Source: Aquidulcibacter paucihalophilus
GTDB lineage: Bacteria; Pseudomonadota; Alphaproteobacteria; Caulobacterales; Caulobacteraceae
Direction of reading: 5' to 3'
Length of the DNA stretch: 64,000 nt
Assembly: GCA_030285985.1 (NCBI GenBank)
Contig: CP127384.1
Span: forward strand, 620,001 to 684,000
Under the pieces are notes generated by a model. It was not told the origin of the DNA. It did no database searches and worked only from the letters and a program-made list of their open reading frames with translations. Shown here piece by piece: positions 10,548 through 19,388 of the stretch. The position numbers and the translations under genes are program-made. Each line of letters starts with the position of its first letter. Position 1 is the stretch's first letter.

Positions 10548-11210
10548 ATGGGCAAGGTATTGGGCGTTCTGGGCGGCATGGGTCCGGCCGCGACCGTGGC
10601 GTTTCTGGGCCGGGTGCAGGCGCTGACGCCGGCCGCCGGTGATCAGGACCACATCCGCATCATCGCCGACATCAATCCGCATGTGCCGGACCGCAACCGC
10701 GCGCCCGACGCCGCCGAGCAGACCCTGGGCCAGATGGCCATGCGTCTGCGCGACGCCGGGGCCCAGGTGCTGGCCATGCCCTGCAACACGGCCCACGCCC
10801 AGTCGGCGGGAATCCGGAAGGTGGGCCTGCCCTTCATCGACATGATCGCCGAGACGACCGAGGCGGCGACGGCGGGCGGGGCCAAGAAGATCGGCGTCCT
10901 GGCCACGCCGGGTGGCGAGGCGCTCTACACCAAGGCGCTGCAGGGCAAGGGGGCCAAGATCGTGCGCCTGAGCGGCGCGGCACGCGAGGCCTTCATGGCC
11001 TGCGTCTATGCGGTGAAGCGGGGCGATGTCGGCGAGGGCCCGCGCGCCGAGATGCGCCGTCTGGCGGCCCTGCTGGTCGCGGGCGGTGCCGAGGCGGTGA
11101 TCGCGGGCTGCACCGAGGTGCCCCTGCTGCTGTCGGCGGAGGACGTGTCCGTGCCGCTGGTGGATTCCGCCGAGGTGCTGGCGGCGGCGTGCGTGGCGCG
11201 GTGCCGCTGA
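10548..11210 (+). CDS. Aspartate/glutamate racemase family protein
   Basis: This is a 220-residue cytosolic protein of the cofactor-independent Asp/Glu/hydantoin racemase superfamily. The N-terminus VLGVLGGMGPAATVAF is the RacD/YgeA signature. The two catalytic cysteines are C79 (AMPCNTAH) and C188 (IAGCTEVPLLL). Substrate could be aspartate, glutamate or another amino acid, since YgeA-type enzymes are broad. A 7-mer-rich inverted repeat begins 4 nt after its stop. Nothing indicates an operon with the following nucleoside hydrolase. Confidence 0.88.
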   Translation: MGKVLGVLGGMGPAATVAFLGRVQALTPAAGDQDHIRIIADINPHVPDRNRAPDAAEQTLGQMAMRLRDAGAQVLAMPCNTAHAQSAGIRKVGLPFIDMIAETTEAATAGGAKKIGVLATPGGEALYTKALQGKGAKIVRLSGAAREAFMACVYAVKRGDVGEGPRAEMRRLAALLVAGGAEAVIAGCTEVPLLLSAEDVSVPLVDSAEVLAAACVARCR

Positions 11211-11213
11211 TGG

Positions 11214-11327
11214 GGTGATTGGTGATTGGTGGTTGGTGATTGGTCATTCCTGCCTCCCTCACGGCGGACGAAGGGCGCAGTCCGGGCCCTGCCCCAACCA
11301 GCCACCAACCACCAACCACCAATCACC
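11214..11327. repeat. Heptamer-rich inverted repeat element
   Basis: The left arm is four tandem heptamers (GGTGATT, GGTGATT, GGTGGTT, GGTGATT). The right arm, about 80 nt later, is their complement (ACCAACC, ACCAACC, ACCAATC). Together they can form a long stem around a GC-rich loop of about 50 nt. The element fills the gap between the racemase stop and the nucleoside hydrolase. It is open in one frame, which creates a spurious N-terminal extension of the downstream gene. Confidence 0.75.
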
Positions 11328-11373
11328 TTGCATGTGGTTGCCTAACCCCGCGACCCGCTCCAAACCTGACTCC

Positions 11374-12306
11374 GTGACCCAACAAGCCCTCATCATCGAC
11401 TGTGATCCCGGCGTGGATGACGCCGTGGCGCTCATGCTCGCCTTCGGCTCCGCGGCGTTCGACCTTCTGGCTGTCACCGCCGTGGGCGGAAATGTGCCGG
11501 TGGTGAAGACGGCGCGGAATGCGCGGATCCTGAGGCAGATCGCCGGACGCGAGGATGTGCCGGTGTTCATGGGGGCCGACCGGCCGCTGCGGCGCGAGCC
11601 GGCGGGGGCGGGGGAGTTCCACGGGGCCGAGGGGCTGGGCGATATGGCACCGTTCGAGCCCGGCGCGCCGTGCGCGGACGGGCATGCGGCGGATGCGATC
11701 ATCGATCTGGTGATGGCGCGGCCCGCAAAGTCGGTGGCGCTGGCGGTGCTGGGGCCGCTGACAAATCTGGCGCTGGCCCTGCGCAAGGAGCCGGCGCTGG
11801 CCGGGCGGCTGGGGCCGGTGGCGGTCATGGGCGGGGCACGCGCGGAGGGCGGCAACATCACCGCCTCGGCCGAGTTCAACATCTGGGCCGATCCGGACGC
11901 GGCGGCCGAGGTGCTGGCGACCGGCTGCGACGTGATCCTGTTCGGACTGGACGCGACGCATCAGGTGCGGGCGACCGACGCGCGGATCGCGGCGCTGGAG
12001 AGCGCGGGCACGCCGATGGCGGACGCCGCGGCCTCGATGATGCGGTTCTCGCAGCGGGTCGAGCGCAAGATCGTCGGCTGGGACGCGCCACCGGTGCATG
12101 ATCCCTGCCCGGTGGCCTGGCTGCTGAAGCCGGAACTGTTCGAGCTGGAGCCGTGCCAGATCGCGGTGGAGACCGACAGCGATCTGACGCGCGGCCATAC
12201 GGCGGTGGAGTTCCGCGAGGGCGTGGCCGGCGCGCGGCCGCACCGCTGGGCGGTATCGGCCGATGCGGGCGGCATCTTCGCCCTGATCACCGAGGCCGTC
12301 CGGTAA
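11374..12306 (+). CDS. Inosine-uridine preferring nucleoside hydrolase family protein
   Basis: This is a 310-residue enzyme that hydrolyses ribonucleosides to base and ribose. The N-terminal calcium-binding aspartate cluster IIDCDPGVDDA (D9, D11, D15, D16) is diagnostic, with AVLGPLTNLALAL, GGARAEGGNITASAEFNIWAD and VHDPCPVAWLL further along. I chose the GTG at 11374 because it gives the normal family N-terminus; an ATG at 11332 would add 14 atypical residues, and anything further upstream is repeat element. It is followed by an outer-membrane protein and ribokinase, which suggests nucleoside uptake, hydrolysis and ribose phosphorylation. Confidence 0.9.
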   Translation: MTQQALIIDCDPGVDDAVALMLAFGSAAFDLLAVTAVGGNVPVVKTARNARILRQIAGREDVPVFMGADRPLRREPAGAGEFHGAEGLGDMAPFEPGAPCADGHAADAIIDLVMARPAKSVALAVLGPLTNLALALRKEPALAGRLGPVAVMGGARAEGGNITASAEFNIWADPDAAAEVLATGCDVILFGLDATHQVRATDARIAALESAGTPMADAAASMMRFSQRVERKIVGWDAPPVHDPCPVAWLLKPELFELEPCQIAVETDSDLTRGHTAVEFREGVAGARPHRWAVSADAGGIFALITEAVR

Positions 12307-12444
12307 GGCCCGGACAATCTGCCGCAGCGTCCCGGGGCTGAGGTTTGCGCTGACGCAAGGTCGCTGCCGGGAGACGGGACCAGGACATCCGTGACGCCCG
12401 CACCGGCCGCATGTCGCGTCCGGACCGCGTCGTGGAAGACCAAG

Positions 12445-13113
12445 ATGAAACGGAACATGACGCTGGCGGCCGCAGTGGCGGTGATGACGCTGGCGACCGG
12501 CGCCGCGACCGGCGCCACGGCCCAGACCGCCAACGACTGGCAAGTCGCGCGCAAGGGCGACTGGATCGTCACCGGCCGGATCACCGACGTCTCGAGCAGC
12601 GCCGATGATTCCATCTTCACCTCGGGCGGCGTGGACACGGGCCTGAACGTCGATGTCGGCAACAGCACCATGCCGACCCTCGGCTTCACCTATTTCCTGA
12701 CCGACAACATCTCGGTCGAGGCCATTCTCGGCGCGACCCAGCATGAGATCCGGGCCCAGGGCGGGGCGACCGATGTCGCCGTGCACGAGACCTGGGTGCT
12801 GCCGCCGGTGGTGACCCTGCAATACCGTCCCGCCCCCGAGGCGCGCGTCAGCCCCTATGTCGGTGCCGGCATCAACTACATGCTGTTCTTCGACGGCAAG
12901 GACCAGAACGGCTTCACCGTCGATCTGGAGGACGGCTTCGGCTACGCCCTGCAGGCCGGGGCGGATGTGGCCCTGACCGGACCCTGGACGCTCAATGTGG
13001 ACGTCAAGAAGGTGTGGTTCGACACCGAGGCGACCGTCAACGGCGGTGCCCTGACCAGCGACGTCAACCTCGACCCCCTGGTCGTGTCGGTCGGTATCGG
13101 CCGCAAATTCTAG
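12445..13113 (+). CDS. OmpW-family outer-membrane protein
   Basis: This is a 222-residue precursor with a Sec signal peptide (MKRNMTLAAAVAVMTLATGA, cleavage near TAQTA) and alternating amphipathic strands ending in the C-terminal phenylalanine motif VSVGIGRKF expected of a beta-barrel. Internal stretches such as LGFTYFLTDNISVEAILGAT and SPYVGAGINYMLFF are characteristic of OmpW/AlkL, an eight-stranded barrel for small hydrophobic molecules. The start is set at 12445 so that the signal peptide begins normally. A hairpin follows the stop. Confidence 0.92.
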   Translation: MKRNMTLAAAVAVMTLATGAATGATAQTANDWQVARKGDWIVTGRITDVSSSADDSIFTSGGVDTGLNVDVGNSTMPTLGFTYFLTDNISVEAILGATQHEIRAQGGATDVAVHETWVLPPVVTLQYRPAPEARVSPYVGAGINYMLFFDGKDQNGFTVDLEDGFGYALQAGADVALTGPWTLNVDVKKVWFDTEATVNGGALTSDVNLDPLVVSVGIGRKF

Positions 13114-13127
13114 AACGAACAGGCCCG

Positions 13128-13149
13128 CCGCCGGCGTGATCGCCGGCGG
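13128..13149 (+). terminator. Hairpin after the OmpW gene
   Basis: CCGCCGGCG-TGAT-CGCCGGCGG forms a perfect 9-bp stem with a 4-nt loop, 14 nt after the stop. There is no T-tract, so it is terminator-like, not a classical intrinsic terminator. Confidence 0.45.
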
Positions 13150-13230
13150 TGTCGCCGTGGTGGCCCACCGGGCCGCGCGCGGGTTATAGAATGGCGTCGG
13201 TCCGGTCCTGCCGGACGTGGGAGAGACGCC

Positions 13231-14079
13231 TTGAGGCTGACCGTCGTCGGTTCGATCAATCTGGATTTCGTCGCCACCGCGCCGCGTCTGCCGCGCGCGG
13301 GCGAGACCGTGACCGGCGCGACCCTGGCGCGGCATCCGGGCGGCAAGGGTGCCAACCAGGCGCTGGCGGCGCAGCGGCTGGGCGCCGAGGTCTGCATGAT
13401 CGGCCGGGTGGGTCGCGACGGCATGGCCGAGGAGGCCATGGCCCTGCTGCTGGCCGACGACGTCGATGTCGCCGGCGTGCTGACCGACACCTCCGCGCCG
13501 ACCGGCGTGGCCCTGATCGCGGTCGATCCCGAGGGCGAGAACCAGATCGTCGTGGCGGCCGGTGCCAATCATCACGCCATGCCCGAACAGCTGCCGGCGC
13601 GGATCGAGACCCCGCTGATCCTGCAACTGGAGCTGCCGATCGAGACGGTCGAGGCGGCGGTGGGACGGGCGACCGAGTTCGTCTGCGTCAACCTGGCCCC
13701 GGCTGCACCGGTGTCGGACCAGCTGCTGCGCCGGGCGGACCTGCTGGTGGTCAATGAGACCGAGGCGGAATTCTACGGCGATCTGCTGCACCACGGCGGA
13801 GGCAAGGTGGTGGTGACGCTGGGGGCGCGGGGCGCGGTCATGTACCAGCGCGGCACCGAGATCGCCCGCGCGACGCCGCCGAGGGTCAGGGCCGTGGATG
13901 CGACCGGCGCGGGCGACTGTTTCGTCGGGGCGATCTGCGTGGCCCTGCTGGAAGGCATGGATGCTGAGGCGGCGCTGCGGTTCGCCTGCGCGGCGGGGGC
14001 CATCGCGGCGACCCGCCCCGGAGCCCAGCCTTCGCTGCCCACGCGCGAGGAAGTGGAAGCGATCATTACAGGGTCGTAA
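13231..14079 (+). CDS. rbsK: Ribokinase (PfkB family)
   Basis: This is a 282-residue sugar kinase that phosphorylates ribose at O5. PfkB signature 1 is seen in RHPGGKGANQALAAQRLG, and signature 2 in VDATGAGDCFVGAI with catalytic base D229. The N-terminus LTVVGSINLDFV is canonical. The start is a TTG with GGGAGAG eight bases upstream; no ATG fits. It lies two genes downstream of the nucleoside hydrolase, so the pair plausibly salvages ribose from nucleosides into ribose 5-phosphate. Confidence 0.9.
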   Translation: MRLTVVGSINLDFVATAPRLPRAGETVTGATLARHPGGKGANQALAAQRLGAEVCMIGRVGRDGMAEEAMALLLADDVDVAGVLTDTSAPTGVALIAVDPEGENQIVVAAGANHHAMPEQLPARIETPLILQLELPIETVEAAVGRATEFVCVNLAPAAPVSDQLLRRADLLVVNETEAEFYGDLLHHGGGKVVVTLGARGAVMYQRGTEIARATPPRVRAVDATGAGDCFVGAICVALLEGMDAEAALRFACAAGAIAATRPGAQPSLPTREEVEAIITGS

Positions 14080-14148
14080 CTTGGGGCGCGATCGGTCACT
14101 GATAGGGTCAACGACCTGTTCAGACCTGACCGACTGGGGACCGCCGAC

Positions 14149-16989
14149 ATGACCCGCACCGCCGCGCTTCTGGGGGCCTCATTGCTGGCCCTCTGCACCC
14201 CCGCGTTTGCCCAGACGCCCGCATCGGCGCCGATCTCGGTGCCGCCGCTGGAGTTCACCCATCGCGAGCTGGCCAACGGGCTGGACGTCTACGCCATGCC
14301 GGACGCCACGGCGGGCACGGTGACGGTGACCCTCTGGTACAATGTCGGCGGCAAGGACGATCCGCAGGGGCGTTCGGGCTTCGCCCACCTGTTCGAACAC
14401 ATCCTCAGCCGCAAGACGGTGAACCTGCCCTATGGCCAGATCTCGACCCTGGTCGAGAACGCCGGCGGGTCGCGCAACGCCTCCACCGGCCAGGACTTCA
14501 CCAACTACTATGAGACGGTGCCGCCGCAGTATCTCGAGACCATGCTGTGGACCCACGCCGAGCGGATGGCGCGGCCGGTGGTCGACCAGGCGGTGTTCGA
14601 CGCCGAGCGGTCGATCGTCCAGGAAGAGTTGCGCCAGCGCGTCTACGCCCCGCCCTACGGCCGGCTGCAGCGCTTCGTCATCGGCGACAACAGCTTCGAC
14701 GAGAGCATCTACCGCCGCAGCGTGATCGGCTCGATCGAGGAGCTGAACTCGGCGCAGATCGAGGACGCGCGGGCCTTCCACGAGGCCTATTACCGCCCGG
14801 CCACGGCGACGATGATCGTCTCGGGCAATTTCGATCCGGCACAGCTGGACCGCTGGGTCGACCAGTATTTCGGCGACATCCGCAACCCGGACCGTCCGGT
14901 GCCGGTGTTCGAGCGTCCGGTCGAGACGCCGCGCACCGCGCCGCGCAGGGTCGAGTCCTATGCGCCGAACGTGCCGCTGCCGGCGGTGGGCGTGATCTAC
15001 CCCGGCGTGGCGGCGAACCATCCGGACAATGCGGCGCTGGACGTGCTGCAGGCGATCATGTCGCGCGGCGAGAGCTCGCGGCTGTACCAGTCGCTGGTCT
15101 ATCGCTCGCAACTGGCCTCGAACGCCAGCTTCAGCGGCAATGCAATGGAGGAGGACGGCGTCATCGCCGTCACCGCCGTCGTCGCCCAGGGCAAGGCGAT
15201 CGCGGACGTCGAGGCGGCGCTCGACGCGGAACTGGCGCGGGTGCGGGACGAGCCGGTGACGGCGGCCGAACTGGCCGAGGCCAGGACCGAGATCGTCGCC
15301 GGCGAACTGCGCCAGCGTGAGACCTCTTCGGGCCGGGCCTTCATCCTGGGCCAGGCGATCGTGTCGGAGAACAACCCCCGTGCCGCCGATGAGGGGCTGG
15401 CCGCGATCCAGGCGGTGACGGCGGCAGACGTGCAGCGCGTGGCGCGGACCTATCTGAATGATCAGGCCCGGGTCTCGGTCCGCTATCAGGACGAGAGCGC
15501 GCGGCCCGAGGGCGTGCCGGAGGAGAGCTGGCGCAATCCGGCTCCGGTCCCGACTTTCCTGACCGTGCCGCCGGCGGTGCTGGCGGCCAATGAACTGCTG
15601 CCCGAGGACCAGCGCATGGCCCCGCCCGCGCCGGGCGAGCCGCGGGCGATGGCGACGCCACGGGTGGTCGAGCGGACCCTCTCGAACGGCCTGCGGGTGA
15701 TCGTGGCGAAGTCGACCGACCTGCCGATCCTCAATGCCCAGCTGGTGATGGCGGGCGGGGCGGCGGGCGATCCCGTTGATCAGCCGGGACTGGCGGCGAT
15801 GACCGCCGGACTGGCCACCCAGGGGGCGGGCGACCGCTCGGCACCCGAGATCGCGCGGACGCTGGAGGCGCTGGGCGCCAATATCGGCGGCGGGGCCGGG
15901 GCGGATTCGACCACCCTGTTCCTGTCGGCGCCCGTCGCCTCGGCCGAGGCCGCGGGGGCGGTGTTCGCAGATGTGGTGCAGCGCCCGACCTTCGCCGCGG
16001 AGGAGGTGGCGCGCAGCCGGACCCAGGCGGTCAATGCCCTGCGGGTCAACCTGCGTCAGCCGGGGCCGCTGGCCTCGCTGGTGCTGAACCGGCTGGCCTT
16101 CGGCGCCGCCCCCTATGGCGCGCCCTCGTCAGGGACGCCCGACTCGGTGGCGGCCATGACGCGCGACCAGATCGACGGCTTCCATGACCGCTGGTGGCGG
16201 CCCGACAACGCCGCCCTGATCATCACCGGCGGGATGGAGCCGGAAGAAGCCTTCGCCTTCGCCGAGCGGACCCTGGGCGGATGGGAACGGCCGTCAGGCG
16301 CGGCACCGTCCGCCACGAACCGCGCCGGCGGCGAGCGGCCGGGACCGCGTATCGTTGTGGTCGACCTGCCGGGTGCCGGTCAGGCCGCGGTGGCGGCGGC
16401 CGTGCGCGGCCCGCGCCGGGCCGATGCCGGCTACTATCCGCTGGCGGTGGTCAACAGCGTCATCGGCGGCGGCCAGAACGGGCATCTGTTCCAGGAGATC
16501 CGGGCCAAGCGGGGCCTGTCCTACGGGGCCAACTCCTCGCTCGGCGCGCGGGTCGACGGCGGCCTGCTGAGCGCCGCGACCCAGACCAAGAACGAGAGTG
16601 CCGCCGAGGTGGTCGATCTGGTCCTGGCCGAGTTCAACCGGCTCCGGACCGAGGCGGTGACGGACCAGACGGTGACCGACCGCGAGACCTTCATCACCGG
16701 CGGCTTCTCGCGCGCGCTGGAGACGACCGGGGGTCTGGCCGGGGTGCTGGCCGACGCCGTCACCTATGGTCTGCCGCTGACGGAGATCGAGACCTATCCG
16801 CAGCGGATCGCCGCGACCACGCCCGAGGGCGTGATGGCGGCGGCCCAGGCTGTGAGCGCGGACGAGGCCTATGTGGTCGTGGTCGGCCAGGCCCCGATGT
16901 TCATCGATGCCCTGCGCGCCGCCCATCCGGACGTGGTGGTGATCCCGGCGACGGCGCTGGACCTGAACAGTCCGACGCTGGGGCTGTAG
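14149..16989 (+). CDS. M16-family zinc metallopeptidase, two-domain (pitrilysin-like)
   Basis: This is a 946-residue precursor with a Sec signal peptide (TAALLGASLLALCTPAFAQ). The first M16 half carries the inverted zinc motif H80-L-F-E83-H84 and a third ligand near E159 in QEELRQRV. The second half, from about 495, resembles an inactive M16 domain and lacks HxxEH. The size and the active-then-inactive arrangement fit periplasmic M16 peptidases of alphaproteobacteria. It has its own start 69 nt after ribokinase and may be a separate unit. A palindromic repeat element begins 9 nt after its stop. Confidence 0.93.
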   Translation: MTRTAALLGASLLALCTPAFAQTPASAPISVPPLEFTHRELANGLDVYAMPDATAGTVTVTLWYNVGGKDDPQGRSGFAHLFEHILSRKTVNLPYGQISTLVENAGGSRNASTGQDFTNYYETVPPQYLETMLWTHAERMARPVVDQAVFDAERSIVQEELRQRVYAPPYGRLQRFVIGDNSFDESIYRRSVIGSIEELNSAQIEDARAFHEAYYRPATATMIVSGNFDPAQLDRWVDQYFGDIRNPDRPVPVFERPVETPRTAPRRVESYAPNVPLPAVGVIYPGVAANHPDNAALDVLQAIMSRGESSRLYQSLVYRSQLASNASFSGNAMEEDGVIAVTAVVAQGKAIADVEAALDAELARVRDEPVTAAELAEARTEIVAGELRQRETSSGRAFILGQAIVSENNPRAADEGLAAIQAVTAADVQRVARTYLNDQARVSVRYQDESARPEGVPEESWRNPAPVPTFLTVPPAVLAANELLPEDQRMAPPAPGEPRAMATPRVVERTLSNGLRVIVAKSTDLPILNAQLVMAGGAAGDPVDQPGLAAMTAGLATQGAGDRSAPEIARTLEALGANIGGGAGADSTTLFLSAPVASAEAAGAVFADVVQRPTFAAEEVARSRTQAVNALRVNLRQPGPLASLVLNRLAFGAAPYGAPSSGTPDSVAAMTRDQIDGFHDRWWRPDNAALIITGGMEPEEAFAFAERTLGGWERPSGAAPSATNRAGGERPGPRIVVVDLPGAGQAAVAAAVRGPRRADAGYYPLAVVNSVIGGGQNGHLFQEIRAKRGLSYGANSSLGARVDGGLLSAATQTKNESAAEVVDLVLAEFNRLRTEAVTDQTVTDRETFITGGFSRALETTGGLAGVLADAVTYGLPLTEIETYPQRIAATTPEGVMAAAQAVSADEAYVVVVGQAPMFIDALRAAHPDVVVIPATALDLNSPTLGL

Positions 16990-16997
16990 TGCAGTTT

Positions 16998-17129
16998 CCT
17001 CCCTGCGCCGAAGGCGTGGGGAGGGGGGCCGCCGGCACGGCGGTGGAGGGGTAAAGGGTCGCGACGCCGCCAAGGCCCCTCCACCATGCTTCGCATGGTC
17101 CCCCTCCCCATCGCTGCGCGACAGGGAGG
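16998..17129. repeat. Palindromic intergenic repeat element, copy 2
   Basis: The left arm starts CCTCCCTG and includes TGGGGAGGGGG and GTGGAGGGG. The right arm carries the complements CCCCTCCAC, CCCCCTCCCCA and CAGGGAGG. The block order and spacing match the element at 119-259, although the sequence has diverged. It fills the gap between the convergent M16 and KDPG-aldolase stops and could act as a bidirectional terminator. The two window copies show that this is a dispersed family. Confidence 0.72.
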
Positions 17130-17135
17130 AGACGG

Positions 17136-17807
17136 CTACTTCGCTCGGAACGCCGCGATCGCGTCCACCGTCTGGCGGACATTCGCCTCGATGCCGGCCC
17201 AGTCTCCGGCCTTGACGGCGGCGTCGGTGACCAGTTTCGAGCCCATGCCCGCGGCGACGATGCCGGCACCGAACCACCTGCCGATGCTGGCCGGGTCGGG
17301 ATCAACGCCGCCCGTCGGCATGATCTTCGTCCACGGCATGGGTCCCAGGACTGCCTTGACGAAATCGGGACCGCCGACGCTGGCACCGGGGAAGAGTTTG
17401 ACGATGTCGCAGCCCAGCTCATGGGCCTGGCCGATCTCGGTGACCGAGCCGCAGCCGGGGAAATACGCCGTCATGCGCCGGTTGCAGACGCGGGCGACCT
17501 CGGGAACCAGGCAGGGGCTCACCACGAAGCGCGCGCCGCGATTGAGGTAGAGGCTGGCCGTGCCCGCATCGACCACCGAGCCGATGCCGAGGATGATGTG
17601 GGGGTCGGTCTTCTGCAGCTCGCGCGCGATGTCGCCGAACAGGTCGCAGGCAAAGTCGCCGCGATTGGTGAACTCGATCACCGGCGCGCCGCCGCGGGCG
17701 CAGGCGCGGATGACGTCCAGGCAGGTCTGCGGATCAGGGTGGTAGAAGACCGGTGCCACGCCCTGGGTCTCCAGGGCGGTCAGGACGGCGAGGCGGTCGT
17801 GGCGCAT
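17136..17807 (-). CDS. eda: 2-dehydro-3-deoxyphosphogluconate (KDPG) aldolase
   Basis: This is a 223-residue class I aldolase splitting KDPG to pyruvate and glyceraldehyde 3-phosphate, the last step of the Entner-Doudoroff pathway. The Schiff-base lysine is K137 in CDIVKLFPGAS, the catalytic glutamate E45 is in PVIEFTNR, and the phosphate loop is MPTGGVDP. I chose the ATG at 17807, which has GAGGAAT upstream; the open frame extends further but without homology. The other pathway genes (zwf, pgl, edd, glk) are 7 kb away in one operon, so eda is unlinked here. Confidence 0.93.
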   Translation of the reverse strand: MRHDRLAVLTALETQGVAPVFYHPDPQTCLDVIRACARGGAPVIEFTNRGDFACDLFGDIARELQKTDPHIILGIGSVVDAGTASLYLNRGARFVVSPCLVPEVARVCNRRMTAYFPGCGSVTEIGQAHELGCDIVKLFPGASVGGPDFVKAVLGPMPWTKIMPTGGVDPDPASIGRWFGAGIVAAGMGSKLVTDAAVKAGDWAGIEANVRQTVDAIAAFRAK

Positions 17808-18210
17808 GGTCTGATTCCTCCGCCGGTCGCTCCGGCAGCCCGCCATGCTTATCCCACCCGCCGCATGCCGGGAAAGCGCCGGTGCGGGCCAGTCTGGAAC
17901 TTTGTGTTTCGAAAGCCGGCCGGGCGGGTCAGACCGCTTTGCGCTTGGCACCACAGAGGTCGCAGAACTCCCCGCCCGTTCTCTTGCGGTCAGGGCGCCA
18001 GCGATGGCGGCGGCAACGAAGCTGACGGATCAGGCGGGAAAAGACGCGGAACATCAAACTCAACTGGATGCGACGGATCGCCAGAACATCTGACCGGAAC
18101 AGTGCAGACACAACCATTCGTCATTGTCGTCAAGCTCTGAATCAGGCGACGCCTTGATCCACCTTTCCGCGGACCGGACTTTCGTTCGCGGATACCGCGA
18201 GCGATCGCCG
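17808..18210. other. 403-nt intergenic stretch without a supported gene
   Basis: This stretch lies between eda and the alpha/beta hydrolase. It is slightly less GC-rich than its surroundings. A 62-codon minus ORF (17929-18117) ending in CDLCGAKRKAV is open, but has no Shine-Dalgarno and no recognisable family, so I do not call it. No tRNA cloverleaf or clear promoter is visible. Confidence 0.4.
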
Positions 18211-19035
18211 TTATGCGGAGGCCCGCGCCAGACCGGCTATCCGCATCACCATCGGGGTTCCCGGATCAAACAGCGGGTCGAGCACGGTGAAATGGTTCAG
18301 CCCCGGCAGCGCTTCGTAGCGTGTCTCGACGCCCTGACTCCCCCAATGGTCGGCCATCATCCGCGACTGGCGCAGGAACGCCGGGCTCTCGTCAGCGCCG
18401 ACAAGGCAGTCCAGCACCGTGCCGCCGGGGGTGGAGCCGTTGGGGACGGGCCAGTGGATCGGCGACAGGGCGGCGGCCTCGCGGTCGTCGAGGTCGAGGG
18501 CCTTGTTCAGCGAGGTCGGAATCAGGGGCGTGAGGTCGAAGACGCCGCTGATGGCCACCGCAGCCGAGGCGCGGCCCTCGCTGAGCATGCAGGCTGCCAT
18601 GTGCCCGCCAGCCGAGTGGCCGAAGACGACGGGGCGGACGCCGGTGCGCTCGCGGACCCTTTCAACAGCGCTGCGGACCTGACGCAGGATCGTCCCGAGG
18701 CGGACGGCGGGGCAGAGGTCGTAGGAGGGTATGGCCAGGCTTACGCCCCGGGCGAGCAGCGCCGGGGCCAGGCCGGAGAACCAGTCCTTGTCGAGGGCCT
18801 GCCAGTAGCCGCCGTGCAGGAAGACGGCGACAGGCACGTCGGGGCCGGCCTCGAACAGGTCCATGACCTCGCGGGGCCCGCGGCCGTAGGCGATTTCGAG
18901 CGGCGGATGAGCCGCACGGGCGACCTCCGCGGTCTCGCGCCAGCGCTGCATGACGGCGGGATGATCGGGCACAAGGGCGCGGTTGTTGTATTGCGCTTCC
19001 CAGTCAACGATTTTTGGGTCGATCTCGCCTGACAC
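18211..19035 (-). CDS. Alpha/beta hydrolase, arylformamidase (kynurenine formamidase)-like
   Basis: This is a 274-residue serine hydrolase. H74-GGYW forms the oxyanion-hole motif and S141 in FGHSAGGH is the nucleophile; the acid and histidine fall near the C-terminus, with GLNHFTVLD carrying the histidine. The start DWEAQYNNRALVPDHP is typical of bacterial proteins annotated as kynurenine formamidase or small-molecule esterases. The frame stays open to 19158, but that overlaps the divergent RAM-domain gene, so the GTG at 19035 is preferred. Actual substrate is not shown; no tryptophan-degradation genes are nearby. Confidence 0.82.
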   Translation of the reverse strand: MSGEIDPKIVDWEAQYNNRALVPDHPAVMQRWRETAEVARAAHPPLEIAYGRGPREVMDLFEAGPDVPVAVFLHGGYWQALDKDWFSGLAPALLARGVSLAIPSYDLCPAVRLGTILRQVRSAVERVRERTGVRPVVFGHSAGGHMAACMLSEGRASAAVAISGVFDLTPLIPTSLNKALDLDDREAAALSPIHWPVPNGSTPGGTVLDCLVGADESPAFLRQSRMMADHWGSQGVETRYEALPGLNHFTVLDPLFDPGTPMVMRIAGLARASA

Positions 19036-19081
19036 GCATCCATCCGCTAGACAGCGTCCAACACCCGGAAGGACCTCCGCC

Positions 19082-19339
19082 ATGATGACCGCCATCTTCG
19101 TCTTCATCAAATGCGAGCTGGGCCACGCCAACGATGTGGCGGCCGATATGGTGGACAATGTCGAGTACGTCTCGGAGGTCTATTCGACCTCGGGCCAGTA
19201 CGACCTGCTGGCCAAATTCCAGCTGCCCAGGGACATGGACATCGGGACCTTCGTGACGAAGTCGGTGCAGACCCGGGCCAACATCCGCGACACCTTCACG
19301 GTCATCACCTTCTCGCCGTTCCTGCCGGGCGGGGGCTGA
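19082..19339 (+). CDS. Stand-alone Lrp/AsnC ligand-binding (RAM) domain protein
   Basis: This is an 85-residue protein consisting only of the alpha/beta RAM domain of Lrp-type regulators: MMTAIFVFIKCELG, then VEYVSEVYSTSGQYDLLAKF and VITFSPF. No helix-turn-helix is present. Family members bind amino acids and form octamers; alone they may act as sensors or co-regulators. The start at 19082 is an ATG directly followed by a second ATG. It is divergent from the hydrolase with 46 nt between starts, and 49 nt upstream of the acyl-CoA dehydrogenase pair. Confidence 0.85.
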   Translation: MMTAIFVFIKCELGHANDVAADMVDNVEYVSEVYSTSGQYDLLAKFQLPRDMDIGTFVTKSVQTRANIRDTFTVITFSPFLPGGG

Positions 19340-19388
19340 CGCTGCGTCACCGCGGAATCGCTGCTAAGGTTTCGGCACGGAGGATGAC

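Noticed and set aside
11214..11327. CRISPR-like repeat
   Set aside because: Repeats are 7-mers without spacers and the two arms are inverted, so this is a hairpin element, not an array.
11323..13794. 823-codon minus-strand open frame
   Set aside because: It is antisense to nucleoside hydrolase, OmpW and ribokinase, each with diagnostic motifs; its composition is Arg/His/Gln-rich shadow sequence.
17929..18117. 62-codon minus ORF ending CDLCGAKRKAV
   Set aside because: There is no ribosome-binding site and no recognised family; a lone CxxC is too little to support a gene.
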